A DNA stretch of 64,000 bases from Maribacter sedimenticola (GTDB lineage: Bacteria > Bacteroidota > Bacteroidia > Flavobacteriales > Flavobacteriaceae), in NCBI RefSeq assembly GCF_900188415.1, contig NZ_FZNV01000008.1, positions 1 to 64,000 on the forward strand. The letters run 5' to 3'. The position numbers and the translations under genes were made by a program. Shown here piece by piece: positions 15,104 to 23,369 of this stretch; positions within the stretch are counted from its first letter, which is position 1; each line of letters starts with the position of its first letter. The notes under the pieces are model-generated. The model ran no database searches and was not told the origin of the DNA. It worked only from the letters and a program-made list of their open reading frames with translations.

Positions 15104-15590
15104 TTCCAACCGAGAGATAATTGTTGAATTATTTGAAGAGCATTCTGAAGTCAATTTCTACTCAATCAGATATTCTGATAATGAATTGTCTGAGGCAGAT
15201 TTGTTTTTCGATAAAGTTTTGGACAATGAAGAGTTGGATGAAGATGTTGAAATATTATCCAAATTATTAGATAAAATAGGTGAGAATGGCGCAGAATTAA
15301 GGCATTTTAGGCATGCTGGTACAAAATCAGATAAAGTTGCTGCTTTACCAGAATATCTTTCAAGCACTAATCTAAGACTGTATGCGATAAGGCTTAATGA
15401 AAAAATAGTTATTCTTGGAAATGGCGGTCTTAAAAAGACAAAAACTTACAATGAAGACCCTTTTTTAAATGAATGTGTTGAAACATTAAAGCAAATTGAC
15501 CGTTTTATAGGTGCCAGGATAAAAAACGGACAGACAATTGTCTTTAGAAAGGAATTAATGGGCAATTTGAAATTTTACTTTAAAGAATGA
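15099..15590 (+). CDS. RelE/HigB-like toxin (phage Gp49-like family)
   Basis: 163 residues from a GTG start. The C-terminal part (about 85-160) reads LRLYAIRLNEKIVILGNGGLKKTKTY..., the strand order of RelE/HigB and Gp49-like (DUF891) mRNA interferases; lysines and arginines in KKTKTYNED are suitably placed. The N-terminal 80 residues are acidic and less typical. It overlaps the XRE antitoxin gene by 4 bp (ATGA at 15,587), and a SecB-like gene follows, as in toxin-antitoxin-chaperone modules. It reads against the general direction of the array from its own promoter, as array-borne toxin-antitoxin modules often do. Confidence 0.7.
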   Translation: MNSNREIIVELFEEHSEVNFYSIRYSDNELSEADLFFDKVLDNEELDEDVEILSKLLDKIGENGAELRHFRHAGTKSDKVAALPEYLSSTNLRLYAIRLNEKIVILGNGGLKKTKTYNEDPFLNECVETLKQIDRFIGARIKNGQTIVFRKELMGNLKFYFKE

Positions 15591-16003
15591 AAAAAAATAG
15601 GATATTAAACAAAATACGTAAGTATCGTTCAAAATATGTTGACATTTTTGTTGACTATACATTTGATTTATCTCATAGAATTCAATTTCTTTTGGACCAA
15701 AAGTCTATGGAACAAAAGGACTTAGCAAAAGCTTTGGGTAAAAATGAATCTGAAATTAGTAAATGGATGTCAGGTTCTCACAATTTTACTTTAAAAACTA
15801 TAGCAAGAATTGAAGAAGTTCTAGGAGATAAGTTGCTTGAAATAGTTAATGAAGAAAACATAAGTAAGGGCGAAAAGGTTAGTGTGGTTTTCATTAATAC
15901 TGAACACACATATACCCCTAGGCACTACATTCCTTTAAGAGAATCATCTCATTTGAAAAAGTATTCTCCAAATTATAGAAATACGGTAATTGCTGATTGT
16001 TAA
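15587..16003 (+). CDS. XRE-family HigA-like antitoxin
   Basis: 138 residues. The HTH_3 domain (about 26-80) reads RIQFLLDQKSMEQKDLAKALGK and ESEISKWMSGSHNFTLKTIARIEEVLG. The C-terminal tail (85-138) ends RESSHLKKYSPNYRNTVIADC. It is probably flexible and, in the toxin-antitoxin-chaperone family, such tails are the chaperone-addiction region that SecB-like partners hold. It overlaps the toxin gene by 4 bp and lies 3 bp before the chaperone-like gene, so all three are one operon. It likely represses the operon at the inverted repeat 15,022-15,103. Confidence 0.82.
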   Translation: MKKNRILNKIRKYRSKYVDIFVDYTFDLSHRIQFLLDQKSMEQKDLAKALGKNESEISKWMSGSHNFTLKTIARIEEVLGDKLLEIVNEENISKGEKVSVVFINTEHTYTPRHYIPLRESSHLKKYSPNYRNTVIADC

Positions 16004-16006
16004 CTA

Positions 16007-16489
16007 ATGAATAAAGAAGCTACAGGTTTAGGTATTAAAATTCAAGAGATAAAAGAAATTTCTTTCTTTAACAAAGTAAATGATGAGTTAGTTAAGAACT
16101 TTGACGATGAAAAAGTAGAAATTAAGTTAGGATTTGCTGTTAAAGGTGATTTCAAGAAAAATACAATTATCATTTTGATTATAGTACAATTCCATTCTCT
16201 GCATGCAGTTAAGCCAAAAGAGTTTCTGAAATTAGAGACCAGTACATCTTTTAATGTCAATAATTTTTCAGATGAGGATATCAAATTTATAGATGGAGAT
16301 AAAGAAATATTTATAAATGATGAGTTAATGACTGTGTTTTTGAATACAGCAATTGGAGCTACTCGTGGTATGTTAGCATATAAAATAGCTAGTCTACCAA
16401 TTAATATTTGTTTACCATTGTTTGATATGGATGATTTAATTCCCAAAAATAGTTCTTCTAAAAAGTCAAATACAAAGGTTAAAAAATAG
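16007..16489 (+). CDS. SecB-like chaperone of a toxin-antitoxin-chaperone module
   Basis: 160 residues. Long beta strands (KVEIKLGFAVKGD, NTIIILIIVQFHSLHAV) are followed by FLNTAIGATRGMLAYKIASL and ICLPLFDMDDLI (about 113-145). This C-terminal TRG...P...D pattern is that of SecB and SecB-like TAC chaperones (VTRGGFPPLMLAPINFDALY in SecB). TAC chaperones fold and protect the HigA antitoxin. Position as third gene after toxin and antitoxin supports the call. Similarity to SecB is limited to fold pattern, so the assignment is moderate. A basic tail (KKSNTKVKK) closes the protein near the cassette edge at 16,511. Confidence 0.62.
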   Translation: MNKEATGLGIKIQEIKEISFFNKVNDELVKNFDDEKVEIKLGFAVKGDFKKNTIIILIIVQFHSLHAVKPKEFLKLETSTSFNVNNFSDEDIKFIDGDKEIFINDELMTVFLNTAIGATRGMLAYKIASLPINICLPLFDMDDLIPKNSSSKKSNTKVKK

Positions 16490-16522
16490 ATTTTTCAAAA
16501 TGTTTGCCAACAAGTATATATA

Positions 16523-16815
16523 GTTACCGGTAATTATATATTGCTATATCAAGATATATAATCACCAATACCTATTTATTTTTTATAAACTATTCCCACT
16601 AAAGTAGTTGGGGTATACTTTGGTCGGTATTGCAAGTATAATATGTTTCCCTTACAAAAACTTACGCCTTTCTATAAAAATTTAGGAAATACACTGATTG
16701 TTTTGTTGCGGAGTATGGTGCGGGACGTTTAAGTTACGCTACCTTTTATTTGAAGTTTTGCTTAGTTTGTCAAAAACGAAATTCTGAAGGTTTGTTTTAA
16801 TATTTGGTAGGTAAC
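16523..16815. repeat. ORF-less cassette-like unit A, full copy 6 (293 nt)
   Basis: Spacer AAGTATATATA (16,512-16,522), GTTACCGGTAATTATATA start, TTTGGTAGGTAAC end. A near-perfect 24-base palindrome covers 16,517-16,540. The inner stem reads GGGGTATAC/TACGCTACC as in copy 3. It fills most of the gene-free stretch 16,490-16,943. Confidence 0.75.
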
Positions 16816-16946
16816 GGCCTCGACTATGAGCAACCATGTGGGTTAGCACTTAACCTTGCGAGTATAGACCAAGTTAAAAATTTCGAAGGAATTTTCAAAG
16901 TAGGAAAGAACACGCAATTAGGTATGGCCATTGTTTCCAGTAGTCA
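16803..16946 (-). repeat. attC-like site, family C (C4)
   Basis: Begins GGTAACGGCCTCGACTATG after unit A copy 6 and ends TATGGCCATTGTTTCCAGTAG. It shares several blocks with the site at 7105-7250. The core is GTTTCCAGTAGTCA at 16,933. Confidence 0.58.
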
Positions 16947-17387
16947 TTCTTTTAACTCCATATGTAAAGTGGGATAAGGTTTTCCGGAAGAATCCAATTC
17001 AGAGCGTTTAATAGTTTCAAACCCAAAATGCTTGTAAAAACCTACAGCTTGTTCATTCTGTTCGTTTACATCAACTTTTTTTACACCCATTTGTTGAATT
17101 GAATAAACCAACAACGTTTTTCCTATTCCTTTTCCCCTAAAGTCAGGATGAATAAATAACATTTCCAAATTTTGGTCCGCCACTCCAAGAAAACCAACTA
17201 TGTTCTTTTCGTTATTTCTTACGCATCTTAGTTCAACAGCATCCAAATAGGTATTTAAAATCAGAGGTTTAAAATATTTAATATCTTCCTCTTTTAGAAA
17301 GTGATGGGTCGCTCTAACGGAAGACTCCCAAACACGTACCACTTGTTGGTATTCAGATTTATGTATGGTATCTATTTCCTTTATCAT
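16944..17387 (-). CDS. GNAT family N-acetyltransferase
   Basis: 147 residues forming one GNAT domain: acetyl-CoA pyrophosphate loop HPDFRGKGIGKTLL (about 76-89), preceded by VGFLGVADQNLEMLFI and followed by NEQNEQAVGFYKHFGFE (about 107-123). The N-terminus VWESSVRATHHFLKEEDI is shared with the YjaB/PanZ-like subgroup of small acetyltransferases. It is cytosolic and transfers acetyl from acetyl-CoA to an amine, substrate unknown. Alone in its cassette; the left core is GTTTCCAGTA, and the right edge near 17,400 matches it poorly. Length is typical and the gene is intact. Confidence 0.88.
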   Translation of the reverse strand: MIKEIDTIHKSEYQQVVRVWESSVRATHHFLKEEDIKYFKPLILNTYLDAVELRCVRNNEKNIVGFLGVADQNLEMLFIHPDFRGKGIGKTLLVYSIQQMGVKKVDVNEQNEQAVGFYKHFGFETIKRSELDSSGKPYPTLHMELKE

Positions 17388-17393
17388 TTTTTA

Positions 17394-17465
17394 TTACGGC
17401 CAAAGGTCTTGTGTAACTACCGTGACGACTTATTGGAACACATGTTACACAATGGTACACTCAGT
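17394..17465 (-). repeat. short attC-like site with perfect stem
   Basis: TTGTGTAAC (17,409-17,417) and GTTACACAA (17,444-17,452) are perfectly complementary around a 26-nt loop. It separates the GNAT and second hydrolase cassettes. Its size is closer to a classical short attC than the long B and C sites. Confidence 0.6.
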
Positions 17466-18987
17466 TTTTATTTTTCAAAATGTTCAATTCCCCAAAATCT
17501 ACATCAAGTAGGTTTTCTTGGTCAATGGAGAATCCTAGTATTTCTCTTTTTGCATTAAAGTTGAACGTCAAAAACCCATCAGGAATTCTAATATCGTCCC
17601 AATCTATTTTAAACGTATCATAATGCCAATGCTCCAGTTTCCCTTTGAATACTGCAGAATGCGAAAATGAAATTTCTAATCCGCCACCCTCGGTATGATC
17701 TATTAAAATGTCACCATACATGCGGTCGCTATATTTCCCGGCATATTGCTGAATGTTTAACGAAGGTTTTGTCTTGGGCGTTTTGGCAATGGTCAATGGG
17801 CTTTCTTTATGCTCTTTTAAGTTGGCGTCTCTCCAATCCTTTATCCTGGAATATAGGTCATACGACTTGTCATCAAGGAGCTTTTCTAAAATTTTTGCAG
17901 TTAATAAAAATGTGGCCGGCTCTTCCGCTTCATTGGTAAGTATTACAAACCCTAAATTCATATCCTTTATCATCACAAGATTTGCTGCCATACCATCAAT
18001 ACCTCCACTATGTTCAATTATTTTGTGTCCATTTTTTGGTGTTAACCACCAGCCAAATCCATACGATGTAAACTCATTGTTAAAGGGAGCCCCCATAATA
18101 GGATATATAATTTGAGGCTTAAAAATTTCATTAATTATTGCGGGACTAACAATAGTGTCATTACCAATGACTCCATTATTTAACAGCATTCTCATGTAAT
18201 TGGACATATCGTTAGATGATGAATAAATAAAGCCACCAGGAGCAAGATTGTCCCCTTTTTCCTGTTCAATAGCTACTTTTTCATAATCCTCGTTCCAAAT
18301 ATGTGGCTGGGCTAGATTACTGTTAGCCTCTCTTTCTGCGGATAGGGATGTGGTGTTATCCATTTTAAGTGGATCAAAAACCCGGGTTTTCACGAAATTA
18401 TCCCATGACATTCCAGAAACTGTTTTCACGATTTCTGAAGCCACCACATACATTACATTTTGGTAGGCCGGCTTTTCCCGAAAGCCAGATACGGGTTCTA
18501 AATATTTTAGGCGCTTTATGATTTCTTCCCTCGTATAATCCGAGTGATACCAAAGCGTACCTCCACTAACATCTTTAAGCCCGCTTCTATGGGTGAGTAC
18601 ATCTCTAATCGTAAAATTATCCGTTACATACGGAGCGTATAGTTCAAAATAGGGGAGATACGTTTTAACTTTATCATCCCAATCAATTTTCCCTTCGTCT
18701 ACCAAAATTCCCAAGGTTAAAGCTGTAAAGGATTTGGAAATAGAACCTATTCCAAAAATGGTATTTTCATTTACTTTTTCGTCTTTAGTTATTTCTAAGT
18801 TTCCGTAACCTTTGGAAAATAGTAGTGAATCGTTCCGTACAACACCAATAGAAAGACCAGGTATGTCAAAGTCCTTTATCAGTTGGTGAATTTGTGCATC
18901 AAGTGAATCTAATTGTATTTGTTGGGCGGATGCATTGGCGTAGAGCATTAACCCCATTACGGTTGTGAAGAATAGTTTCATTTTCAT
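17461..18987 (-). CDS. serine hydrolase (class C beta-lactamase-like) with DUF3471-type C-terminus
   Basis: 508 residues. The signal peptide covers about 1-21 (MKMKLFFTTVMGLMLYANASA). The active-site motif SISK lies at 82-85, the Tyr motif region is KPAYQNVMY (about 173-181), and HSGGIDG stands in place of KTG near 326. The last 100 residues (YAGKYSDRMYGDILI onwards) match the DUF3471 beta domain often found on these esterases. It is likely periplasmic, acting as esterase, peptidase or transpeptidase-like enzyme. It differs from the hydrolase at 9587 in having no lipobox and another C-terminal module, so the two cassettes arrived separately. Alone in its cassette. Confidence 0.88.
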   Translation of the reverse strand: MKMKLFFTTVMGLMLYANASAQQIQLDSLDAQIHQLIKDFDIPGLSIGVVRNDSLLFSKGYGNLEITKDEKVNENTIFGIGSISKSFTALTLGILVDEGKIDWDDKVKTYLPYFELYAPYVTDNFTIRDVLTHRSGLKDVSGGTLWYHSDYTREEIIKRLKYLEPVSGFREKPAYQNVMYVVASEIVKTVSGMSWDNFVKTRVFDPLKMDNTTSLSAEREANSNLAQPHIWNEDYEKVAIEQEKGDNLAPGGFIYSSSNDMSNYMRMLLNNGVIGNDTIVSPAIINEIFKPQIIYPIMGAPFNNEFTSYGFGWWLTPKNGHKIIEHSGGIDGMAANLVMIKDMNLGFVILTNEAEEPATFLLTAKILEKLLDDKSYDLYSRIKDWRDANLKEHKESPLTIAKTPKTKPSLNIQQYAGKYSDRMYGDILIDHTEGGGLEISFSHSAVFKGKLEHWHYDTFKIDWDDIRIPDGFLTFNFNAKREILGFSIDQENLLDVDFGELNILKNKN

Positions 18988-18994
18988 TTTTTTA

Positions 18995-19130
18995 GTGGTG
19001 TAGAACGGTCTTAAGTGTGGTTGGTTACGTGGTTAAGCAACTAATTTAGCAAATAAATCACAGGTAGATTATTCCGCAGGTATGTTCGTAAGTCATTAGT
19101 GACCAAGCAATTAATTGTATGTGTAATTAA
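18995..19130 (-). repeat. attC-like site, family C (C2)
   Basis: Starts TGTAGAACGGTCTTAAG and ends GCAATTAATTGTATGTGTAATTA. It shares GTTAAGCAACTAA with family C at 13,165 and the inner TCCGCAGG block with 7105-7250. The right core near 19,117 is GTATGTGTAATTA, a weak complement of the esterase cassette edge. Confidence 0.55.
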
Positions 19131-20032
19131 TTTTTATATAAATACAATAATCCATCATAAATTGCTCTTGATAACACAGAATGATGATTAGCGTTTTTGA
19201 CTGGTTCAAATTTGTAATTCAAATTTTCAAGTTCTAATTCTGTTAAAATGTTATTTACACCATTATTGGAAGTTCTTATGCCCTTTATTTCCTTGTCACC
19301 ATAGCTATGATAAAGTTTAATTTTACTCTTTGATTCTTTTAACTTAGAGAAATTTTCTTTAACTACTAATTCAGATGAATTCCAAGATAAAGAAGCAGAT
19401 ATTAATAGTAGGTCTTGGAATAATTCTGGACGATTTTGTAAAGTGTAAAATCCGAAAAGCCCTCCGAAAGAATGTCCAAGTAAACCTCTTCGTTTATTAA
19501 GGTTTGGATATTGTTTTTCTACAAATTCAATTACCTGATTCTCTAAAAAATCTAAAAATAAATTTGCACCTCCAGTACTTTCATTATTGAGTTGATTTCC
19601 ACTTCCAGTTTTGACGGTAATTTTAATGTTATTATCTAGGTTGGATTTTTTTAAATCATCTAAAAGCCCAAGATTTTTAAATTGCGAAGGCGTAAAATCC
19701 ATATCTCTTTGCTTATTCCATTCTTTTTGAGTGCCGTTTAATGAAATGCCAACAAAAACAACATCTTCCACATAATCGCATAAATCCAATATAGTATAAG
19801 AACCAAGAGTGATTTCTGTAAGCCAATAAGCATCTAAATAATAAAGCGTTTTATATTCTTTGTCAGAACTATAATTCCTCGGAAAAGTTATTTTTAGGAT
19901 ATATTCATCTTTATCTTCTGAATAGACTTTATGATTCTCTGTTGTATATCCTAATTCAGTATTTTGTCCTAAAACATTAAGGAAGACAAATAAAAATATT
20001 ATAAATGTAATTTTAAATTTAATGTTCGTCAT
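19127..20032 (-). CDS. secreted alpha/beta hydrolase (esterase D-type fold)
   Basis: About 301 residues from ATG at 20,032 (MTNIKFKITFIIFLFVFLNV, signal peptide); an upstream TTG at 20,047 lies in the cassette core and is rejected. The PF00756 fold is indicated by YKTLYYLDAYW, VVFVGISLNG and the nucleophile elbow GHSFGGLFGFYTL (Ser in GHSFGG). The acid and base are probably in SYGDKE and NANHHSV near the C-terminus. Relatives hydrolyse carboxylic esters, including siderophore and acylated-sugar esters. It is likely periplasmic and the sole gene of its cassette. Substrate unknown. Confidence 0.85.
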   Translation of the reverse strand: MTNIKFKITFIIFLFVFLNVLGQNTELGYTTENHKVYSEDKDEYILKITFPRNYSSDKEYKTLYYLDAYWLTEITLGSYTILDLCDYVEDVVFVGISLNGTQKEWNKQRDMDFTPSQFKNLGLLDDLKKSNLDNNIKITVKTGSGNQLNNESTGGANLFLDFLENQVIEFVEKQYPNLNKRRGLLGHSFGGLFGFYTLQNRPELFQDLLLISASLSWNSSELVVKENFSKLKESKSKIKLYHSYGDKEIKGIRTSNNGVNNILTELELENLNYKFEPVKNANHHSVLSRAIYDGLLYLYKN

Positions 20033-20035
20033 TTT

Positions 20036-20243
20036 TAATATTGCCAACGTCTCAGCTAAGCGTAGTACGGAAGTAAGGAAACTTTTCGTTTCCGTATGCG
20101 AACGAGGCTAAAGCTTTTTGTTTTTCTTTTTCTTTTTTAATCAAAGCTAAATCCCTAAGATTCAACGACATTATAAATATACACAGACCTTTTGGTTTTG
20201 CCCTAAAGTATGCATTATGTTTACGTTTTGTTATAATCAGTAA
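20036..20243 (-). repeat. attC-like site, family B (B6)
   Basis: Edge TTGCCAACG, then AGCTAAGCGTAGTACGG paired with GCATTATGTTTACG at the right. The GGAAACTTTTCGTTTCC hairpin lies at about 20,077. The core GTTATAATCAG is at 20,230. The stretch 20,244-20,335 before the next gene shows no ORF. Confidence 0.68.
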
Positions 20244-20335
20244 TTTTCGCCCGAGTAAGTACTCTCGTAAAATTAGTTTGTCAATAAGCGCAAAAATTGT
20301 GTCTATGTGAGGTCAATTTGAGCAAGTTTTATTAA

Positions 20336-20731
20336 TTATTTCAGTTTAGTCCAATTATACTTACCCAAAAATTTATTCAGTCTGACTTTCCAGTTTAATG
20401 ATTTGTCCTTTTGCGCATTGTATCCACAAATGCGACATTTTCTAGAGTTGATTTCCACTTCATAGCCACCATACCCATAACTCCTTAAGTCTGTATCTTT
20501 AATTTGCATAAAGTCTGACGATTGACAACGAGGGCAATTATCAAGAGATATTTTTACTTTTTGATTTATTAAATCCATGACTTGCAAATTACCTAAATTT
20601 CTTTTCTTTAATTCCGTGCGAACTTTTTCTTGAGATTCAGGCATAAATTCAGTTTGCCGATAAGTAAAGAAAAAAGCAATTTCCCTATCGGTCATACGAT
20701 TCAAAAACTCTTCTAAATTTTCTTTTTTCAA
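20336..20731 (-). CDS. zinc-ribbon protein of unknown function
   Basis: About 131 residues from a TTG at 20,731 (KKENLEEFLNRMTDREIAFF follows). A further upstream TTG (20,743) is inside the cassette core. Two Cys pairs, NCPRCQS and KCRICGYN (about 66-103), form a likely zinc ribbon, separated by SYGYGGYEVEINSR. The N-terminal helix pair and basic C-terminal tail (KVRLNKFLGKYNWTKLK) could contact nucleic acid, but no family is recognised. It is the only gene in its cassette. No ATG is available before residue 12 of this reading, so a TTG start is the best choice. Confidence 0.6.
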   Translation of the reverse strand: MKKENLEEFLNRMTDREIAFFFTYRQTEFMPESQEKVRTELKKRNLGNLQVMDLINQKVKISLDNCPRCQSSDFMQIKDTDLRSYGYGGYEVEINSRKCRICGYNAQKDKSLNWKVRLNKFLGKYNWTKLK

Positions 20732-20943
20732 GATTAATGACAACGTTCAGTATAAGAAATCGTAGGGCAGGTAATAAGCACTTTCGTTTCGGTTTATACT
20801 TAACTAAATATAAATATTTTGCTTTTAGCTTTTTTATTATAAACGCTAAATTCTATGTTTAGCGGACTTTGTTAATATGCACAGACTTTTCGTTTTAACG
20901 ATTAAACCCCTATTGTTTTTTATACAATGTTGTACGCTGGCTT
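20732..20943 (-). repeat. attC-like site, family H
   Basis: TATAAGAAATCGTAGGG (about 20,751) pairs with CCCCTATTGTTTTTTATA (about 20,907-20,924). The core GTTGTACGCTGGCT (20,929) is partly complementary to AGCTTGCGTAAAAC at 24,137-24,150. Its inner part resembles family B (GCTAAATT...GTTTAGCGGAC). Confidence 0.65.
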
Positions 20944-20944
20944 T

Positions 20945-22861
20945 TTACACATTTTTCAAACTAGGATTCTGTTCAGTATAAAAATCTCCAACTGTGTATT
21001 TGTCAATATTTAATTCATCAGGAATAAACGAGGTTGTATATATCATCTGGTAATTTTCGGAATTAAATTTCTCTGCTTCTTCCACTAATATTTTCTGGAA
21101 ATTTTCCGCTCTTATTTTCTCAATTCCTTTATCTTCCATATTGTCACAGAAAATAAATCTTGGATATCTCATTCTGTCAATTCCTATTGAAGCTAGGAAA
21201 ATAGAGTATCTGGCAGAGATTTTTAAATAGAAACTCGAACTGGCTGAATATTTTGCATCTTTATCGGATATGTACGCCATGTTATTTCTGAAATCTATAT
21301 GAAACTCTTTCGCCTCATAAAAGTCTTCTTGCCTTTTTAAATCATTATTTAATAAATAAATACCTTCTTTTTCAATGACATTTTTAATTTCAATTTTTAG
21401 CTTTTCTTGTTCTTCGGTTATTTGTTCAATAGAGTATTTTAGTGCTTCGATTTCTTGTTCTAAATCGGATTGCAGTTTGATTAAACTCTGATATATTTCT
21501 GCATTTTCGTATAGTGTTCGAAGCTGAATAATTTCCCCTTCAATAAATCCTTTGTCAGTGTATAATTGGTCTAGTCTTTCTTGCCTAACTGTTTTGACAT
21601 CGTTGATACTACTATTAACCTTTTGTTGAAGATGGAATAATTTTAATTTGTCTGATTCAAGTTCAGCCAATAACTCAACTAGCTGTCTTCTCTTTATTCC
21701 AATAAGGTTTTTTGATTCCCTTATTTGAAAATCAATTTCTTGCTCAATTTTTCTAGCTTGTGTAATTCCAAAACTATCATCAATATCTGTTTTACAAAGT
21801 TTACATACGCTAGCGTCCTCAATTGGTTCAATAGGTGATAAGCATTCTGGACAATTTTGAATTGGAAAATTACCTAACAAATCTCTTGTTAAAATAGATT
21901 TATTTAGTGCCTTTAACTTATTTTGAAGCGCTTGAATGAAGTATTCAGTATCTTCAATTTCATAATAGTAATTCTTGATTTGCTGTTCAGCATTCTTAAC
22001 TTTTGTTCTTTGGACTATATTTTCTTCATTTAGTTTTTCAAAGTCAAGTTTTGTTTTTTTAGTAAAGCGAACCTTTTTTTCTTCATTCTTTAATTCGATG
22101 ATTTCATTTTCAATTTCATTAATCTCTTTTTCTTTTGCTGAAATTCTTTGGGTTAGATTACTTGGTATTAAATCATAAGGATTTTGAATGAAACGTTTTA
22201 TTACTTTTATTTCTCTTTTGGTATCTTCTAATTCTTTGTCAGCTTCAACTTTTCGTTGTTTTTTGTCGTATAGTTCTTGTCTGTAAACGCCTAGAAGTAA
22301 ATCGGCAGTGGTTTCTCTCGTCAATGTAGTATCAAATTCTTCATAGTAAAATAAAGAATTAGTTGGCGAATCTTGGTCTAGATATAACAATCGTAATATT
22401 TGATGGAAAGTAATATTATTGTCACCCTTAACTATTGGCAAATCAAGGTTTTCAAATAAAACGTTTGAAAAACTTTTCTTGCTATCCGTAGTGTTGAAAT
22501 TGAACTTTTGCCATCCTTCAGTTTCCTTTTCCGCTTGTTCGATTTCTCCCCAATAGATAAACATTCCTTCGGTCTTGTTTGCTTTTCCAAAATTGTTTAG
22601 GTTAATTTCTCTTTTAAGCGTCAAAGTTGCTCCGTTTAATTCAACTTCAGCAATCACATATGAACATTTTTTAGCTTCTTTAACCCAATCATTAAAAGCA
22701 CCTCCAAGAACATAAAACATAAAATGCGTAATAGTAGATTTACCGCTACTATTATTACCTCTTATTATGTTTATTCCTCTATGAAATTTCTCATCATAGG
22801 CAATAACACCTTTTCTGGTGTAAATTTTCATTCTATTTAAAAAGAGGTTATTATGCATCAT
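20945..22861 (-). CDS. SMC/RecF-like ABC ATPase of an ABC-3C-type system
   Basis: 638 residues. Walker A GNNSSGKST (35-43) and an N-terminal ATPase half (1-160) are followed by long coiled coils (about 190-330 and 370-510) around a zinc-hook-like pair CPEC...CKLC (about 335-360). The C-terminal half carries the degenerate Walker B FIFCDNMEDKG and a final TTSFIP strand. Small SMC-like ATPases of this design drive three-component conflict systems (ABC-3C) and Lamassu-type defence. It overlaps the middle-component gene by 11 bp and ends a four-gene operon in one cassette. Expected action: sensing or binding of foreign DNA in the cytosol and triggering of partner proteins. Confidence 0.78.
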   Translation of the reverse strand: MMHNNLFLNRMKIYTRKGVIAYDEKFHRGINIIRGNNSSGKSTITHFMFYVLGGAFNDWVKEAKKCSYVIAEVELNGATLTLKREINLNNFGKANKTEGMFIYWGEIEQAEKETEGWQKFNFNTTDSKKSFSNVLFENLDLPIVKGDNNITFHQILRLLYLDQDSPTNSLFYYEEFDTTLTRETTADLLLGVYRQELYDKKQRKVEADKELEDTKREIKVIKRFIQNPYDLIPSNLTQRISAKEKEINEIENEIIELKNEEKKVRFTKKTKLDFEKLNEENIVQRTKVKNAEQQIKNYYYEIEDTEYFIQALQNKLKALNKSILTRDLLGNFPIQNCPECLSPIEPIEDASVCKLCKTDIDDSFGITQARKIEQEIDFQIRESKNLIGIKRRQLVELLAELESDKLKLFHLQQKVNSSINDVKTVRQERLDQLYTDKGFIEGEIIQLRTLYENAEIYQSLIKLQSDLEQEIEALKYSIEQITEEQEKLKIEIKNVIEKEGIYLLNNDLKRQEDFYEAKEFHIDFRNNMAYISDKDAKYSASSSFYLKISARYSIFLASIGIDRMRYPRFIFCDNMEDKGIEKIRAENFQKILVEEAEKFNSENYQMIYTTSFIPDELNIDKYTVGDFYTEQNPSLKNV

Positions 22862-23369
22862 ATTTACTTTCTAATAATCCTGTTCTACTTTTAAGACCAT
22901 CAATTCCAAAAAGCGAGATTTGATAAAAATGGCTTGTTAAGAGTTTAATCGCATTTTCTTCTTGTACACTTAAGTTTTTAAAGTCTTCGCTATAATCTTC
23001 GAAAATATTCTTGTTGATATTTGAGATTCTATTTTCTTGTAGATAATCTTTATTTACTATCCCATAAGAGGCAAGACATTTTATTGCTGTCATTTGATAT
23101 GGTTTTATTTTTTCAAACATTTTCCTATCATTAATTACCATCTCATATGGATTGTCTTTAGTTAGAATATAATTTTTAATAATTTTTTTGATGTCTTTCT
23201 CTTCTCTTTTTAAACGAATTTTATCCATTTTATTAGGATATAATAAGTAGTAGTCCCAAATCCGTAATCTATCTATTTCAATTAAACCGTCTTGTTTAAA
23301 ATGAGCTAAAAGTTTTATCATTCTATAAACTGTGTGATATAAATCAAATGCTTTTTGATAAACAATCAT
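22851..23369 (-). CDS. ABC-3C middle-component-like protein
   Basis: About 172 residues from ATG at 23,369, which overlaps the stop of the preceding gene as ATGA. MIVYQKAFDLYHTVYRMIKLL followed by IEIDRLRIWDYYLLYP has the pattern of ABC-3C middle components (helical protein opening with a Y-x-x-A-x-D-x-Y-H motif). The rest is helical with a basic stretch KIRLKREEKDIKKIIKN. Middle components are thought to link the SMC-like ATPase to the effector. Same cassette as its three partners. The family call is from memory of the pattern, so moderate. Confidence 0.62.
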   Translation of the reverse strand: MIVYQKAFDLYHTVYRMIKLLAHFKQDGLIEIDRLRIWDYYLLYPNKMDKIRLKREEKDIKKIIKNYILTKDNPYEMVINDRKMFEKIKPYQMTAIKCLASYGIVNKDYLQENRISNINKNIFEDYSEDFKNLSVQEENAIKLLTSHFYQISLFGIDGLKSRTGLLESKYDA

